Origin: an uncultured Bacilli bacterium
GTDB lineage: Bacteria; Bacillota_I; Bacilli_A; RF39; UBA660
DNA length: 64,000 nucleotides
Reading direction: 5' to 3'
NCBI GenBank assembly: GCA_910584305.1
Contig: CAJTZW010000006.1
Location: forward strand, 1-64,000
Each line of letters opens with the position of its first letter. The stretch's first letter is position 1. The notes under the pieces are model-generated. The model worked only from the letters and a program-made list of their open reading frames with translations. It searched no databases and was not told where the DNA came from. Made by a program: the position numbers and the translations under genes. Shown piece by piece: positions 9,033-17,895 of the stretch.

Positions 9033-9682
9033 CATTTTTTATATGTTTTGGGTTTGGATGGAACTGACATACGATATATAGATTCAATCCGTTCATTGGT
9101 GTATGTGTTATCCAAAAAAATTTCAATTGGGTTATTCGCAACCACTCCTTCATTCCTATCCCTATAGCGAATGGTTGCTGCAATAGAAAGTATTATATCA
9201 ATAAGTAATAATATGAAACAAAACAATGTTATCCATTTCCCTATTTTGCTTTGAAATAAATGTAACATTCCCTGTAGGTGAGGATATACATAATACATAA
9301 CTAGTAATACAAATAATGCCCAAAAACACATATGGAATACACTAGTTCTACCATCAAAATTTAATGGATAATTACTATAATCCCAAGATTTAGAATGGAA
9401 GACTATTTCCTGAATATATGACAATAAATACTCTAGAATACCTCCAGCAATAAATCCACCTACCACTAGCTGAATTGGTTTCTTGATTTTCTTAAACAGA
9501 AGTACCATGACAACTAACCCAATTCCATAGACTTGGCAAAATGGCCCATATAATAATCCTTTATGCATTCCTAATATTCCGTTTCTAAAAAATTCCAAAA
9601 TCATTTCATAGAAAAATCCAAATATAGAACCTACTACAAATAACCAAAAATATTCAATACATACTTCTTTCATCTTTTGCAT
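9032..9682 (-). CDS. ABC_trans_CmpB-family membrane protein (PF06541-type)
   Basis: About 216 aa with five or more predicted membrane helices. It carries the family's typical early segment (GSIFGFFYEMILEFFRNG, then GLLYGPFCQVYGIG) and a later RxSVFH-like stretch. The family is annotated as putative ABC permease, but its role is not established. An ATG exists at 9700, but the one at 9682 has GAAGGAAG at ideal distance and is preferred. It is monocistronic, with its own terminator. Confidence 0.75.
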   Translation of the reverse strand: MQKMKEVCIEYFWLFVVGSIFGFFYEMILEFFRNGILGMHKGLLYGPFCQVYGIGLVVMVLLFKKIKKPIQLVVGGFIAGGILEYLLSYIQEIVFHSKSWDYSNYPLNFDGRTSVFHMCFWALFVLLVMYYVYPHLQGMLHLFQSKIGKWITLFCFILLLIDIILSIAATIRYRDRNEGVVANNPIEIFLDNTYTNERIESIYRMSVPSKPKTYKK

Positions 9683-9767
9683 ACAACAAACTTCCTTCAT
9701 TATACATCATTATACCATGGATTATTTTTGATGTAAAATTGATTTTTATAAGAAAAATATTTGTACT

Positions 9768-11057
9768 TTAGGCACTTTTTGTGTACTGTCTAATCTCCTC
9801 AATTCTAGAATTATTTAATTTTTTACTATAATAGTTAGAAACAGTAACAAATCCTTTACCATCCAGTAAACTATATTGATCTATTACTTCTCTTATCTTT
9901 GGATCTTTTATAGTCTCTAAAAGTTTTCCAAGTAATTGATTTCTATGTGTCGGTTGCAAATTTTGACACTCGTTTAAACATTTGTAGATATACTTTATAT
10001 CATTCGATTGTATCAAAATGAAGAGAATTGCTTGTACAAACTCTGGTCGTAGGGATGGATTATATTTTAAGAAACAGAATAGAAATTTTGCATTACTAGT
10101 GAGTGGAAATGCATGAACTAATTTCTCCGTTTTGAAATTAGGAAATTTAAGAGACATAAGACAAATATAGAAAGGATCTTTCTCTTTACAAACTCTGTCT
10201 AGTATTTCATCAAGTACTGGTTTGGTTATCACTTCTTTATGTCTCTCTATAAAGATAAAGATATCCTTTAACTTTCCTTTTTTTATAATAAGGCGTAGCA
10301 GTGGTGAAGATATATTATACCTGTTTACCATTTCATTCATTTCTGTATAAAATTGCATTAAAACTTCGGGATTGTGTAATACGCATAACGTATAGATGAA
10401 TCTCTTATGATACTTTTTCCACTTTTCATAGTTTGTTTTAAAAGTTTCGTAGATATATTTTGCATCATTGCTATCCAAAACAGTCTGGATAAGTCTCTCG
10501 TTTTTAGGGAATATCTCTATTGCTTGCGATATATAACGTACTTTCTTTTCTTCTACTACCCTATCGACAATGTTCTTTATCTCATATTCTTTTAAATACT
10601 CTTTTGTAGAAGTTGCAAACTCAAGCAAATAACTTATAAAGCTTTCCCTTATAATGATACTCATCACTGTAGAACGATGTTCTTTTAATATTCCTGGAAA
10701 TTCTATCACTAGATTTCTTAATATATCAGTATTTTTCAATGCACAAAGCCTTTTGATAAGCAAATTATGAAGATCAGGTATATCAGCATGTGCTTTTAAA
10801 AATTCATAAATTTCTAAAGAAGATGAACTCTGTGCAATTGCACACCCTATAATTCTCATATTCATAGGCCCTAAATTTCTAGCATATTTAGAAACTTCTA
10901 ACATATGGAAAGTTGCATTTTCTTTTTTTAATATTCCTAGTAATTGATTTACTTTAGACCTTTTCAAATCTGGATTTTCCTTGATATAGGAAACAATATC
11001 ATCCATATCTTTTGTATATTTTACTTTAGTCAAAAAAAGACGAAATGGTACATTCAT
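9768..11057 (-). CDS. alpha-helical repeat protein, ~429 aa
   Basis: A long, entirely helical, Leu/Ile/Lys-rich protein with loosely repeating ~35-residue units (for example DAKYIYETFKT, DIKYIYKCLNE, VRYISQAIEIF), reminiscent of HEAT or TPR-like solenoids. There is no membrane segment or enzyme motif. Translation probably begins at ATG 11057 (MNVPFRLF) behind AGGGGTG; the in-frame ATG at 11093 overlaps the promoter and would precede the transcription start. It is a single-gene unit with a perfect promoter, like the other two repeat genes in the window. Function unknown. Confidence 0.7.
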   Translation of the reverse strand: MNVPFRLFLTKVKYTKDMDDIVSYIKENPDLKRSKVNQLLGILKKENATFHMLEVSKYARNLGPMNMRIIGCAIAQSSSSLEIYEFLKAHADIPDLHNLLIKRLCALKNTDILRNLVIEFPGILKEHRSTVMSIIIRESFISYLLEFATSTKEYLKEYEIKNIVDRVVEEKKVRYISQAIEIFPKNERLIQTVLDSNDAKYIYETFKTNYEKWKKYHKRFIYTLCVLHNPEVLMQFYTEMNEMVNRYNISSPLLRLIIKKGKLKDIFIFIERHKEVITKPVLDEILDRVCKEKDPFYICLMSLKFPNFKTEKLVHAFPLTSNAKFLFCFLKYNPSLRPEFVQAILFILIQSNDIKYIYKCLNECQNLQPTHRNQLLGKLLETIKDPKIREVIDQYSLLDGKGFVTVSNYYSKKLNNSRIEEIRQYTKSA

Positions 11058-11061
11058 AAAA

Positions 11062-11110
11062 ACACCCCTTTTTGAGGGTGTATTATAACGCATTCTTTCC
11101 TATCTGTCAA
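11062..11110 (-). promoter_or_regulatory. consensus promoter with a terminator-like hairpin nested before the start codon
   Basis: TTGACA (11105-11110) and TATAAT (11082-11087) are spaced 17 bases. Directly after the -10, ACACCC (11081-11076) pairs with GGGTGT (11067-11062), followed by TTTTT and the ATG. Transcripts from this promoter should start at or after the first arm and escape folding. Read-through from the upstream muramidase gene would form the complete terminator. Confidence 0.7.
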
Positions 11111-11113
11111 ATT

Positions 11114-12304
11114 CTACTTATTATATAAGATATTAATATCTACATACCCATTAATTCCATCTATTTTCCCATTCTCACAAAGTTGCCATAAAAGATAATC
11201 TCCTTCATAATTAGTTTTTGAAGTATAATGTGCTAGCCAAACAGGGTATGTTGTTGTCCAAATCTTTTGTAAATAGTTTTTACTTCCATAAAGCATTCCT
11301 CTGTAACCATATTTTTCAATTTCCTCTAAAAAGGCAGTGGCAACCTCATTTATATCATGTAAGCTCAGATTCAAACCATTAAAGTATGACCAACTTTCCC
11401 AATCAAATACAATAGGTAAATCAATTGGATAGTCTTTTATTCTGTCAATAACCCATTGTGCTTCTTCTTTTGCCTCTTCTCTTGTAGTAGCATATGAATA
11501 ATAATATATTCCAACAGGAAGATTTATTGCTATCGATTCTTGTATATTTTGTTTAAAATAAGGATCTTCAAGACTCTCTTCTCCAAAACCTAACCCAGTT
11601 CCAACTCTTATGATTACAAATTCAGCCCCTGATGATTTTACCATATCAAAATCAATATTTCCTTGCCACTTAGAAATATCAATTCCTATTTTATTAGATT
11701 CATTTTTATATGTAGCAATAACATCTTGAAAATCAGTATACGTGGCTTCATATGTAGTATTGCTTTTTTCTTTTACATAAAGAGTAAATTCTACATCTGT
11801 AGCATTTCCACTTTGGTCTGTTACCCTATATATTACATTATAACTTCCTATTTGATTCAAATCATAATCTCCAATAATTTCCCTTTTAGGATTTTTATCA
11901 TAATTATCGGCAGATAGTATTATATCTGTTAAATTATTACTATAGCCAACTGTTACTGTATATGCATTACTTAATAAAACAATTGGTGCTGTGGTATCTA
12001 CGACTTCAATTGCAATGGCACCTTTTTTATTTTTACCTTTGCTATCTTTGTATAAAAATTCAATTGTTTGCGAACCTAAATGGTTTGTATCAATTTTCTT
12101 GTCATCTTCTAAAGTACCATTCATAAATTGAATTTTAGAAGAAATATTTGTATCGCTATATACCTCTACTGTCATATTATCTAACAAGGTGAACCCACTA
12201 TTATCGATTGGGATTTCTTTTTTCTTTAGAAAATTCAAACTTAATAAACTTACAACTATAATGATAATTCCTACAACTCCCAAAATCCACCATTTTTTAT
12301 TCAT
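11114..12304 (-). CDS. membrane-anchored GH25 muramidase with Ig-like domains
   Basis: An N-terminal membrane anchor (about residues 6-24) is followed by Ig-like DUF5011-type domains (about 45-180) and a C-terminal glycoside hydrolase 25 domain (about 210-395). The GH25 domain has IGIDISKWQGNIDFD with the catalytic-type Asp, and later PIVFDWESW with the acidic pair and GMLYGSKNYL. It hydrolyses the MurNAc-GlcNAc bond of peptidoglycan, at the outer surface. A GTG lies three codons upstream (12313), but ATG 12304 with GGGTGAG spacing is the more likely start. Confidence 0.88.
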   Translation of the reverse strand: MNKKWWILGVVGIIIIVVSLLSLNFLKKKEIPIDNSGFTLLDNMTVEVYSDTNISSKIQFMNGTLEDDKKIDTNHLGSQTIEFLYKDSKGKNKKGAIAIEVVDTTAPIVLLSNAYTVTVGYSNNLTDIILSADNYDKNPKREIIGDYDLNQIGSYNVIYRVTDQSGNATDVEFTLYVKEKSNTTYEATYTDFQDVIATYKNESNKIGIDISKWQGNIDFDMVKSSGAEFVIIRVGTGLGFGEESLEDPYFKQNIQESIAINLPVGIYYYSYATTREEAKEEAQWVIDRIKDYPIDLPIVFDWESWSYFNGLNLSLHDINEVATAFLEEIEKYGYRGMLYGSKNYLQKIWTTTYPVWLAHYTSKTNYEGDYLLWQLCENGKIDGINGYVDINILYNK

Positions 12305-12344
12305 ACATCTCACCCATACTTATTATAACAAAAGTTATATACAA

Positions 12345-12368
12345 AAAGAATATATATACATATTCTTT
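12345..12368 (-). terminator. AT-rich terminator after the cupin gene
   Basis: AAAGAATAT pairs with ATATTCTTT and is followed by TTTTTG on the minus strand, 7 bases beyond the stop of the 12376-12786 gene. The stem has few GC pairs. Confidence 0.5.
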
Positions 12369-12375
12369 GACTAAA

Positions 12376-12786
12376 TTATTTTACAAAGTTTGTAGATGGC
12401 AATAATTTTTTCACATTTTGTTTTTGTTTATAAGTATATATTAAAGTGTCTGTTGAAACTTTATCCACACAATGCGATTCATTAATATGGCAATCATTTT
12501 CGACTACACGATTTCCATTTACCTTTAAATCACCAAAAACCAATATATATCTTTCAACATCTTTTGTATGCTCATGACCTTTAATACTACTACCTTTTGG
12601 TAAATATAAGAATGAACTTTCATAGCCGTCCTGTTCTAAATCACCCTCTATATGAATTTTATATACAATTCCCTCTGCTTTCGTATTATCCAAAATGGAA
12701 ATATGTTTACTAAATTCTTCTATGTCATTATTAAATATTCTCAATATAAAATCCGGTAATTTCTGTACTAATAGTTTTATATCCAT
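12376..12786 (-). CDS. cupin-fold protein, 136 aa
   Basis: A single cupin barrel is suggested by LPKGSSIKGHEHTKDVERYI (H-x-H plus downstream Glu, about residues 69-88), a beta-turn FGDLKVNG and a later His. Such proteins bind a divalent metal and small ligands; the specific role is not readable. The neighbours are a muramidase gene downstream and the insertion sequence upstream, so its original promoter region has been split by the IS. Confidence 0.6.
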   Translation of the reverse strand: MDIKLLVQKLPDFILRIFNNDIEEFSKHISILDNTKAEGIVYKIHIEGDLEQDGYESSFLYLPKGSSIKGHEHTKDVERYILVFGDLKVNGNRVVENDCHINESHCVDKVSTDTLIYTYKQKQNVKKLLPSTNFVK

Positions 12787-12919
12787 AAAATCCCCTCTTT
12801 TCTTTAAATTTATTAGATTTGAGAAAATATATATGAAAAGTGTTTTGTTTTTCCATATATATTCCCCCTTTCAAATATTGATTGTTATTCTATACTAAAA
12901 TTGGATTTATGTCAAATTT

Positions 12920-12931
12920 AAGGCCTTATAG
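12920..12931. repeat. target-site duplication of the ISLre2 element, left copy
   Basis: AAGGCCTTATAG at 12920-12931 recurs exactly at 14501-14512 on the other side of the element. The precise boundary is uncertain by a few bases because AAGGCCTT is itself palindromic. Confidence 0.75.
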
Positions 12932-12968
12932 GATAATGTAAAATGGTTTGGGGATGGGTATACAAAAA

Positions 12969-13020
12969 GGAAGACCTTTTGTTAAAATGTAATTGACAAA
13001 AACATTTAAGGAGGTCTTCC
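12969..13020 (+). promoter_or_regulatory. inverted repeat sequestering the transposase ribosome binding site
   Basis: GGAAGACCT (12969-12977) is exactly complementary to AGGTCTTCC (13012-13020), whose arm overlaps the AAGGAGG of the transposase. Read-through transcripts from outside would hide the ribosome binding site, a known way of limiting transposition. Confidence 0.65.
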
Positions 13021-13022
13021 AT

Positions 13023-14444
13023 ATGACTATTGTATCACAAAATTATAACAATATGATAACTAATTTAATAATTAATGAAATTTCTAAAGCTACAACTAAT
13101 ATTAAAATGAATTCTATTAATAATGTTTTCAATTATTTTAATATGATTAAAAGCTTTGATGAAATAGTTAATAAAAGTATTATTCTAGCTATTAAATCCT
13201 ATCTTGAACAATTAGATTACAACTATACTAATTCAATAGAAAGAAAAAATAAATATCATATTAAAGATTATTGCTCTAGAACTATTCTTACTATATTTGA
13301 TGAAATTACTTTTAGGAGACATTTCTTTAAAAGTAAATTAAACGGTAAATCTTTTTGTTATGTTGATAGACAATTAGGTCTTAATAAATATGAATACTTT
13401 GACCCTTATATTCGTTCTTTAATTATCGAAAAAGCCTCACTTGATTCTATTTCTAAGGCTTGCCGTGAAATTAATGAATTAATTGGAAATCGTGTTTTTT
13501 TGAATAATAAGTTTTCTTTCTTATCTAGGCAATCTGCTAGAAACATTATTTTAAAATCATTACTATCTGAAGAATCTGGTAAAGAACTGGATACCCCTGA
13601 AGAACTATATGTAATTGCCGATGAAAAATGGATTTCTACTCAAGCTAAAAAAGATGGTTCTAAGCATAAGAAAAATGATCATGATAAAAAAGTTATGGTC
13701 AAAAGTATTGTTGTGTTTGATGGTTATAATGTTGTTGGTAAAAGAAGATATCTAAATAACAAAAAAGTTTTTGCTTCTTATGATGAAAATATCACTACTC
13801 AATCTTTAGATTATATAAGTAATGTCTATGATGTTAATAAAATTAAACGCATTTTCGTTATGGGTGATGGTGCTAAATGGATTAAAACATTACCCCAATA
13901 TTATAAATTTACTTCTAAAACTGAAGTTTATTATTGTTTAGATAAATTTCATTTTAAACAAGCTCTTCATCATCTTGCTATGAATTCTAATTATGAAAAA
14001 TATTTACTTAATTATATCTTAAGCAATAATAAAGAAGCTTTTGATAAATTAGTCACTTTTATAAAAAATGATAATCCTAAACGCGAAGATACTATCAATA
14101 AAAAATATGATTATATAATTAAGAATTGGAAAGATATTCAAAATCTATATATGTATAAAATGAGTTGCCCTATGGAATCACAAATATCTCATAATATTGC
14201 GGCTTTAACTTCTTCCAGACCCAAAGGATATTCTTATAAGATGCTAAAAATTATTTTGAATTTAAGATTAAAATATATTAATAAGCAAAATATTAAAAAT
14301 TTATATCTCAATAATTTTAATTCATCTGAAATTAAAAATATAACTATTGAACATTTAAATATGGATATTTTTAATAATGCCAAACAATTTATTCCAGCAT
14401 ATCAAGGTAAATTATTTACACCTAATTTTATTAGATATATTTAA
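13023..14444 (+). CDS. ISLre2-family transposase
   Basis: 473 aa from ATG 13023 with AAGGAGG 8 bases upstream; a TTG ten codons earlier is not preferred. It matches the UPF0236/ISLre2 layout: an N-terminal segment with R.TILTIFDEITFRRHFF, then YVDRQLGLNKYEYFDPY, a central catalytic region with Asp (YVIADEKWIS; MGDGAKWIK; CLDKFHF) and a late Glu-containing helix. It catalyses DNA transposition of its own element. Full length and undamaged. Confidence 0.9.
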   Translation: MTIVSQNYNNMITNLIINEISKATTNIKMNSINNVFNYFNMIKSFDEIVNKSIILAIKSYLEQLDYNYTNSIERKNKYHIKDYCSRTILTIFDEITFRRHFFKSKLNGKSFCYVDRQLGLNKYEYFDPYIRSLIIEKASLDSISKACREINELIGNRVFLNNKFSFLSRQSARNIILKSLLSEESGKELDTPEELYVIADEKWISTQAKKDGSKHKKNDHDKKVMVKSIVVFDGYNVVGKRRYLNNKKVFASYDENITTQSLDYISNVYDVNKIKRIFVMGDGAKWIKTLPQYYKFTSKTEVYYCLDKFHFKQALHHLAMNSNYEKYLLNYILSNNKEAFDKLVTFIKNDNPKREDTINKKYDYIIKNWKDIQNLYMYKMSCPMESQISHNIAALTSSRPKGYSYKMLKIILNLRLKYINKQNIKNLYLNNFNSSEIKNITIEHLNMDIFNNAKQFIPAYQGKLFTPNFIRYI

Positions 14445-14622
14445 TTACAAAACAAAAAGGATTTCTAGTTTTACTAAAAATCCCCAAAACTCTTTACACT
14501 AAGGCCTTATAGATGTTCAAAAATGATTAACAAATATTTGTAAGTGATTTATTAGGTATTTATTAGATATTTATTAAACAATGAATTATAGTGAATCTTA
14601 GTTCAGAATTAACTCAAACTAA

Positions 14623-14651
14623 AAGATGAAAAGTACTAATATTTTCATCTT
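14623..14651 (-). terminator. terminator after the TfoX-like gene
   Basis: Minus-strand AAGATGAAAA pairs with TTTTCATCTT and is followed by a short T run; the hairpin lies 16 bases beyond the stop codon at 14667. Confidence 0.55.
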
Positions 14652-14666
14652 CTTCTATGACCAGAA

Positions 14667-14966
14667 TTATTTTTTACTTGGCAAATCTTTACAAGTATCT
14701 AACACTATATCTCTTAAAATTTCTTGGTTATCTATATCATCAACTAAATACATAGGTTTAGCATTCTTATAGGGTATTGCTTCTTGCATATTATACTTTT
14801 TATTACTATCTGTTATTTTAATGAGTAATCTATTATCGTAAAGTCCTCCAAACAAAGTACTATTATAATAAAGAAGATATTCTCCCATCATAGATTTGCA
14901 AATAATATTATCTAATAAGCTTAATTGTTCTAAAACAAAACTTCTATAATCTTTTGTAGTAGCCAT
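14667..14966 (-). CDS. TfoX N-terminal domain protein, 99 aa
   Basis: It has the compact TfoX_N pattern: an N-terminal helix (DYRSFVLEQLS), KSMMGEYLLYY, FGGLYDNRLLIK and a C-terminal helix ending in DLPSKK. Stand-alone TfoX_N proteins are common in Bacillota. The family name comes from a competence regulator in Gammaproteobacteria, but the role here is unknown. Confidence 0.85.
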   Translation of the reverse strand: MATTKDYRSFVLEQLSLLDNIICKSMMGEYLLYYNSTLFGGLYDNRLLIKITDSNKKYNMQEAIPYKNAKPMYLVDDIDNQEILRDIVLDTCKDLPSKK

Positions 14967-15095
14967 AAAATTATTCCTTCTTTCATTGCTTTATTGCAAA
15001 CACCAGTTTCTATATTGCTGATTCTTTTGGTAATGCAGATTAAAATATGATATTTACCTTTTTACAATGCCAATTGATTATTATATAAAATAGTA

Positions 15096-16037
15096 TTAAT
15101 TTCTTTTTAATACTTTAGTATAATATTCACTAAAAGAGCAATAACAAGACATATTCATAACACTTTGTACAATGTCTTCGCTAAAGGGATAGCTTTCATA
15201 TAATTTTTTATTTTTAGAAAAAGGGGAAGTAGTAAGTTCTTTGTATTCTGAACAAACAAGATGTTTACTATAATCTCTTTTTATCTTATCTAAATCTAGC
15301 TCACCTTTGTACAACAATTGATATAATTCATATTTTCTTTGTTCTCTTCTCTTGAGTAATAAAATTTCTTGTTCACTGTATTCATCCGCTATTCTTCCTT
15401 CTAGTCGATTGTTTTCTCTTGCTTGTTGTAACTGAAATTTAAATTCTATATCAAGTTGATTGTTAATGACTTCATCTGCTGATTTGCCCTCTTCACCATA
15501 TGAATATCTATATAAATAGGTATCCATAATTGAACTTTTTCCTCCTATTTCTTCCACTTTTAGAAGCATTGGTATATCCTTATCACTATCTCCAATACCA
15601 TAAATTTGATATGGTGGTTGTACCATTTGAAGAAAATCATTTATAGACTTTTCTTTTTTATCAATTAATATCCCTTTAAAACGAGGATCCCCAATATAAT
15701 ATATCTTCCCATTTATATTTTTTTTACTCATATGTTCTTGTGGTATAATTTTTTCATTGCCTTGCAAATAATATACAATATGGGAACGTAAATCATCTGC
15801 AATATAAGAGTTTAATTTCGATAATCGGTTGTTAAATACAGTACCAAAATCACCATGTCCCCCAGGTTCTGTAACAATTGCTACATAATTATCTTTACGT
15901 AAAAACTCATTTATATATTGACAAACCAAACAAAACTCCCTATCGATATTACCAAAAAATTCTTTTGATATTGAGGAGTTAGGACTCACTAACGTGCCAA
16001 ATAAATCAGTAAATAATATCTTTTTCAACGAAAACAC
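15096..16037 (-). CDS. HAD-superfamily-like hydrolase, 313 aa
   Basis: The N-terminal motif FTDLFGTLVSP has the first HAD Asp, but the second position (normally Asp of DxD) is Phe. Motif III Lys may be FKGILIDKKEK, and motif IV GIGDSDKDIPML is intact (about 147-158). The C-terminal ~130 residues are helical and unique. HAD enzymes usually hydrolyse phosphate esters; losing the acid/base Asp suggests altered chemistry or a binding role (inference). No operon partner is within 50 bp on the same strand except the HD-domain gene, whose stop lies 51 bp upstream. Confidence 0.7.
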   Translation of the reverse strand: MFSLKKILFTDLFGTLVSPNSSISKEFFGNIDREFCLVCQYINEFLRKDNYVAIVTEPGGHGDFGTVFNNRLSKLNSYIADDLRSHIVYYLQGNEKIIPQEHMSKKNINGKIYYIGDPRFKGILIDKKEKSINDFLQMVQPPYQIYGIGDSDKDIPMLLKVEEIGGKSSIMDTYLYRYSYGEEGKSADEVINNQLDIEFKFQLQQARENNRLEGRIADEYSEQEILLLKRREQRKYELYQLLYKGELDLDKIKRDYSKHLVCSEYKELTTSPFSKNKKLYESYPFSEDIVQSVMNMSCYCSFSEYYTKVLKRN

Positions 16038-16088
16038 CTTCTTTGCTTATTATTGTATCATAATATATATAATTATGCTACTATTATG

Positions 16089-16709
16089 TTATTTCCTACT
16101 CTTAGATATAATTTTTCTTAACCTTAGAACAAATTCATTTTTGTTATTTAGAAGACCACGTAATTCTTTTAAGTAATCTTCATAATTTTTGTCTTCTAAA
16201 AAGAAATTGGCGTAACCATCATTACCAAATTTTTTCAATGTATGATTATAGCATTCTTCAATTGTTTCTTCTTCGCTTAATTCACTAAAATGTTCGCTGC
16301 TATAAAAATAAATTCTTCTTAGAGATTCATCAACATCTATATTCCTATCTGCAGATGATATTAATTTTCCATAAATACTTCTGGGTTCTCTATCTAAGGA
16401 GGCTCGGTGGTCTTCTATTGCTTCTTTCATAATTTTCAATTGCTGTTCATCAAAAAAATTCCTTAGATTTTTATCTTCATACATAATTTGGGCAGAAATT
16501 CTTTCATGATTTTTAGAATCTATGTAATGACCAATATCATGATACGCTGCAATTGTGTATAACATATTAATATCTTTGTTCTTACATAATTCAAAGCATC
16601 TATTAATTACATAATTTATGTGATCAATCTGATGTCCTTTTTCGTTTCTTTCATATTTTGGAAATATATTATTTTCAATATACATTTTTAACTCATTATT
16701 TAAAATCAT
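16089..16709 (-). CDS. HD-domain phosphohydrolase, ~206 aa
   Basis: It has the HD pattern: His in GHQIDHINYV (about residues 26-35), then the metal-binding pair in AAYHDIGHYI, and a later Asp in SSADRNIDVD. HD proteins coordinate metal ions and cleave nucleotide or phosphodiester bonds. ATG 16709 follows GGAGGG and is favoured over the TTG eight codons upstream. It precedes the HAD-like gene on the same strand and may be cotranscribed with it. Confidence 0.8.
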   Translation of the reverse strand: MILNNELKMYIENNIFPKYERNEKGHQIDHINYVINRCFELCKNKDINMLYTIAAYHDIGHYIDSKNHERISAQIMYEDKNLRNFFDEQQLKIMKEAIEDHRASLDREPRSIYGKLISSADRNIDVDESLRRIYFYSSEHFSELSEEETIEECYNHTLKKFGNDGYANFFLEDKNYEDYLKELRGLLNNKNEFVLRLRKIISKSRK

Positions 16710-16793
16710 AAAACCCTCCAATTTTCTAGTCAAAATTTCTAAAACTCCCTATATGTTTTGGTGAACTCGCCAAAACATTGAGATACATTATAA

Positions 16794-16886
16794 TTACCGC
16801 TCATAGTTTTTTAGTCTATCTTCTTGCTCATCTAAACTATGCCCATATCTACTTTGATTCCCTGTTAAAACTCCTATGGAACGCAT
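16794..16886 (-). pseudogene. serine recombinase N-terminal fragment
   Basis: A 30-codon frame contains TGNQSRYGHSLDEQEDRLK, which matches the start of large serine recombinases (typically R.ST.NQ...GHSL..Q..RL..Y). The catalytic Ser position is replaced and the frame stops after YER. This is a short remnant of a former mobile element, without the rest of the gene nearby. Confidence 0.45.
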
Positions 16887-16956
16887 ATACCGTATTATTT
16901 TAAACACTTAATATCATTAATTTTAAATTAAAATAAATAATTGTTGAATAAAAGAG

Positions 16957-16983
16957 AATAGCTTTTAAAAAGTGAAAGCTATT
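16957..16983 (-). terminator. terminator after the ASCH-transglutaminase gene
   Basis: Minus-strand AATAGCTTT pairs with AAAGCTATT and is followed by CTCTTTTATT. It abuts the stop codon at 16984. Confidence 0.6.
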
Positions 16984-17895
16984 TTATAATTCTTCAAAAT
17001 TAATATACGTTCCATAGTCACAATGATTATAAAATTCTTGAACAGAAATATGATATTTTGGTTTTTGATATTCATGTAATACTAGATTCTCTACCACATA
17101 ATCATTATCTAACTCATATTTTATAAATTTATCTCTTATATCAAACAATAGTTCCTTTAAGGACTTGTACTCATGTATTCCTTTAAATCTTTCCCATGAG
17201 TGTTCAAACCAATAATACTTATTATTTTTTTCAAATGTTAAAAATGTATGTGTTGGGCATTTATCCCCATCATAATGAACTAAAAAATAGGTTTTAACAT
17301 TCCAATCATTCTCTTTAAAATAATATCTTTCAAGTTCCACTTGATCCCAACATACTCCAACTTTATTTTTAATAATTTCCTTAGGAGATTGTAATATATA
17401 ATTGTCTGAATATGTTTCATCAACTAGAACATGTTTTTTATTATCCTTATCAACCCAACCATATTCTATATTTTCCATTAAATCCATTATTTCAAATTCA
17501 TTATAATAATTCCATATATTTAATTGCCCTTTTGCTTTGATAGGTTGTTCTAATGGTGTTATATTTTCTAATACCCAAGCATATCTTCCTTCTTCGTATT
17601 TCCCACAAATATATTCTTGATAATTATTTTTTTTTATACTTTCTACATATTCTTTTGTCATATAAATGCAATCAACTAAATTACACTTGCAAATTATATA
17701 ACCAAAATTAAGTGGAATATTATCTACAAGTAACATAAATTCTTTATCTTCTTTCCAATCTCTTGGGATAGAAGTAGCACTAGCATGAATATATAATTCA
17801 CCACGATAATCAGTTTTCCAACTTCTTGTTTCAATTAATTTCTTTTTTTCTTTTATTAAAGTAGCACATGGTTCTGTCAAACTCAATACTTTCAT
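16984..17895 (-). CDS. ASCH domain fused to a transglutaminase-like domain, 303 aa
   Basis: Residues ~1-130 form an ASCH domain (MKVLSLTEPCATLI; KKLIETRSWKTDYRGELYIHASA), a PUA-like fold that binds RNA or hydrolyses modified nucleosides such as N4-acetylcytidine. Residues ~150-300 look like a papain/transglutaminase-type fold, with Cys in KNKVGVCWDQVE, His in PTHTFLTF and an acidic residue in YYWFEHSW. The two halves are joined without a stop. The start at 17895 overlaps the end of the deoxyribosyltransferase-like gene by 4 bases, so they are translationally coupled. Substrate unknown. Confidence 0.7.
   Translation of the reverse strand: MKVLSLTEPCATLIKEKKKLIETRSWKTDYRGELYIHASATSIPRDWKEDKEFMLLVDNIPLNFGYIICKCNLVDCIYMTKEYVESIKKNNYQEYICGKYEEGRYAWVLENITPLEQPIKAKGQLNIWNYYNEFEIMDLMENIEYGWVDKDNKKHVLVDETYSDNYILQSPKEIIKNKVGVCWDQVELERYYFKENDWNVKTYFLVHYDGDKCPTHTFLTFEKNNKYYWFEHSWERFKGIHEYKSLKELLFDIRDKFIKYELDNDYVVENLVLHEYQKPKYHISVQEFYNHCDYGTYINFEEL

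Larger units (their letters stand above)
12932..14500 (+). mobile_element. insertion sequence, ISLre2 (UPF0236) family, complete
   Basis: About 1.57 kb with one transposase gene. Imperfect terminal inverted repeats: the left end reads AATGTAAAATGGTTTGGGGA, and the right end read inward AGTGTAAAGAGTTTTGGGGA. A 12-base direct repeat flanks it. An intact transposase and clean flanks suggest a recent, potentially active insertion. Confidence 0.88.
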
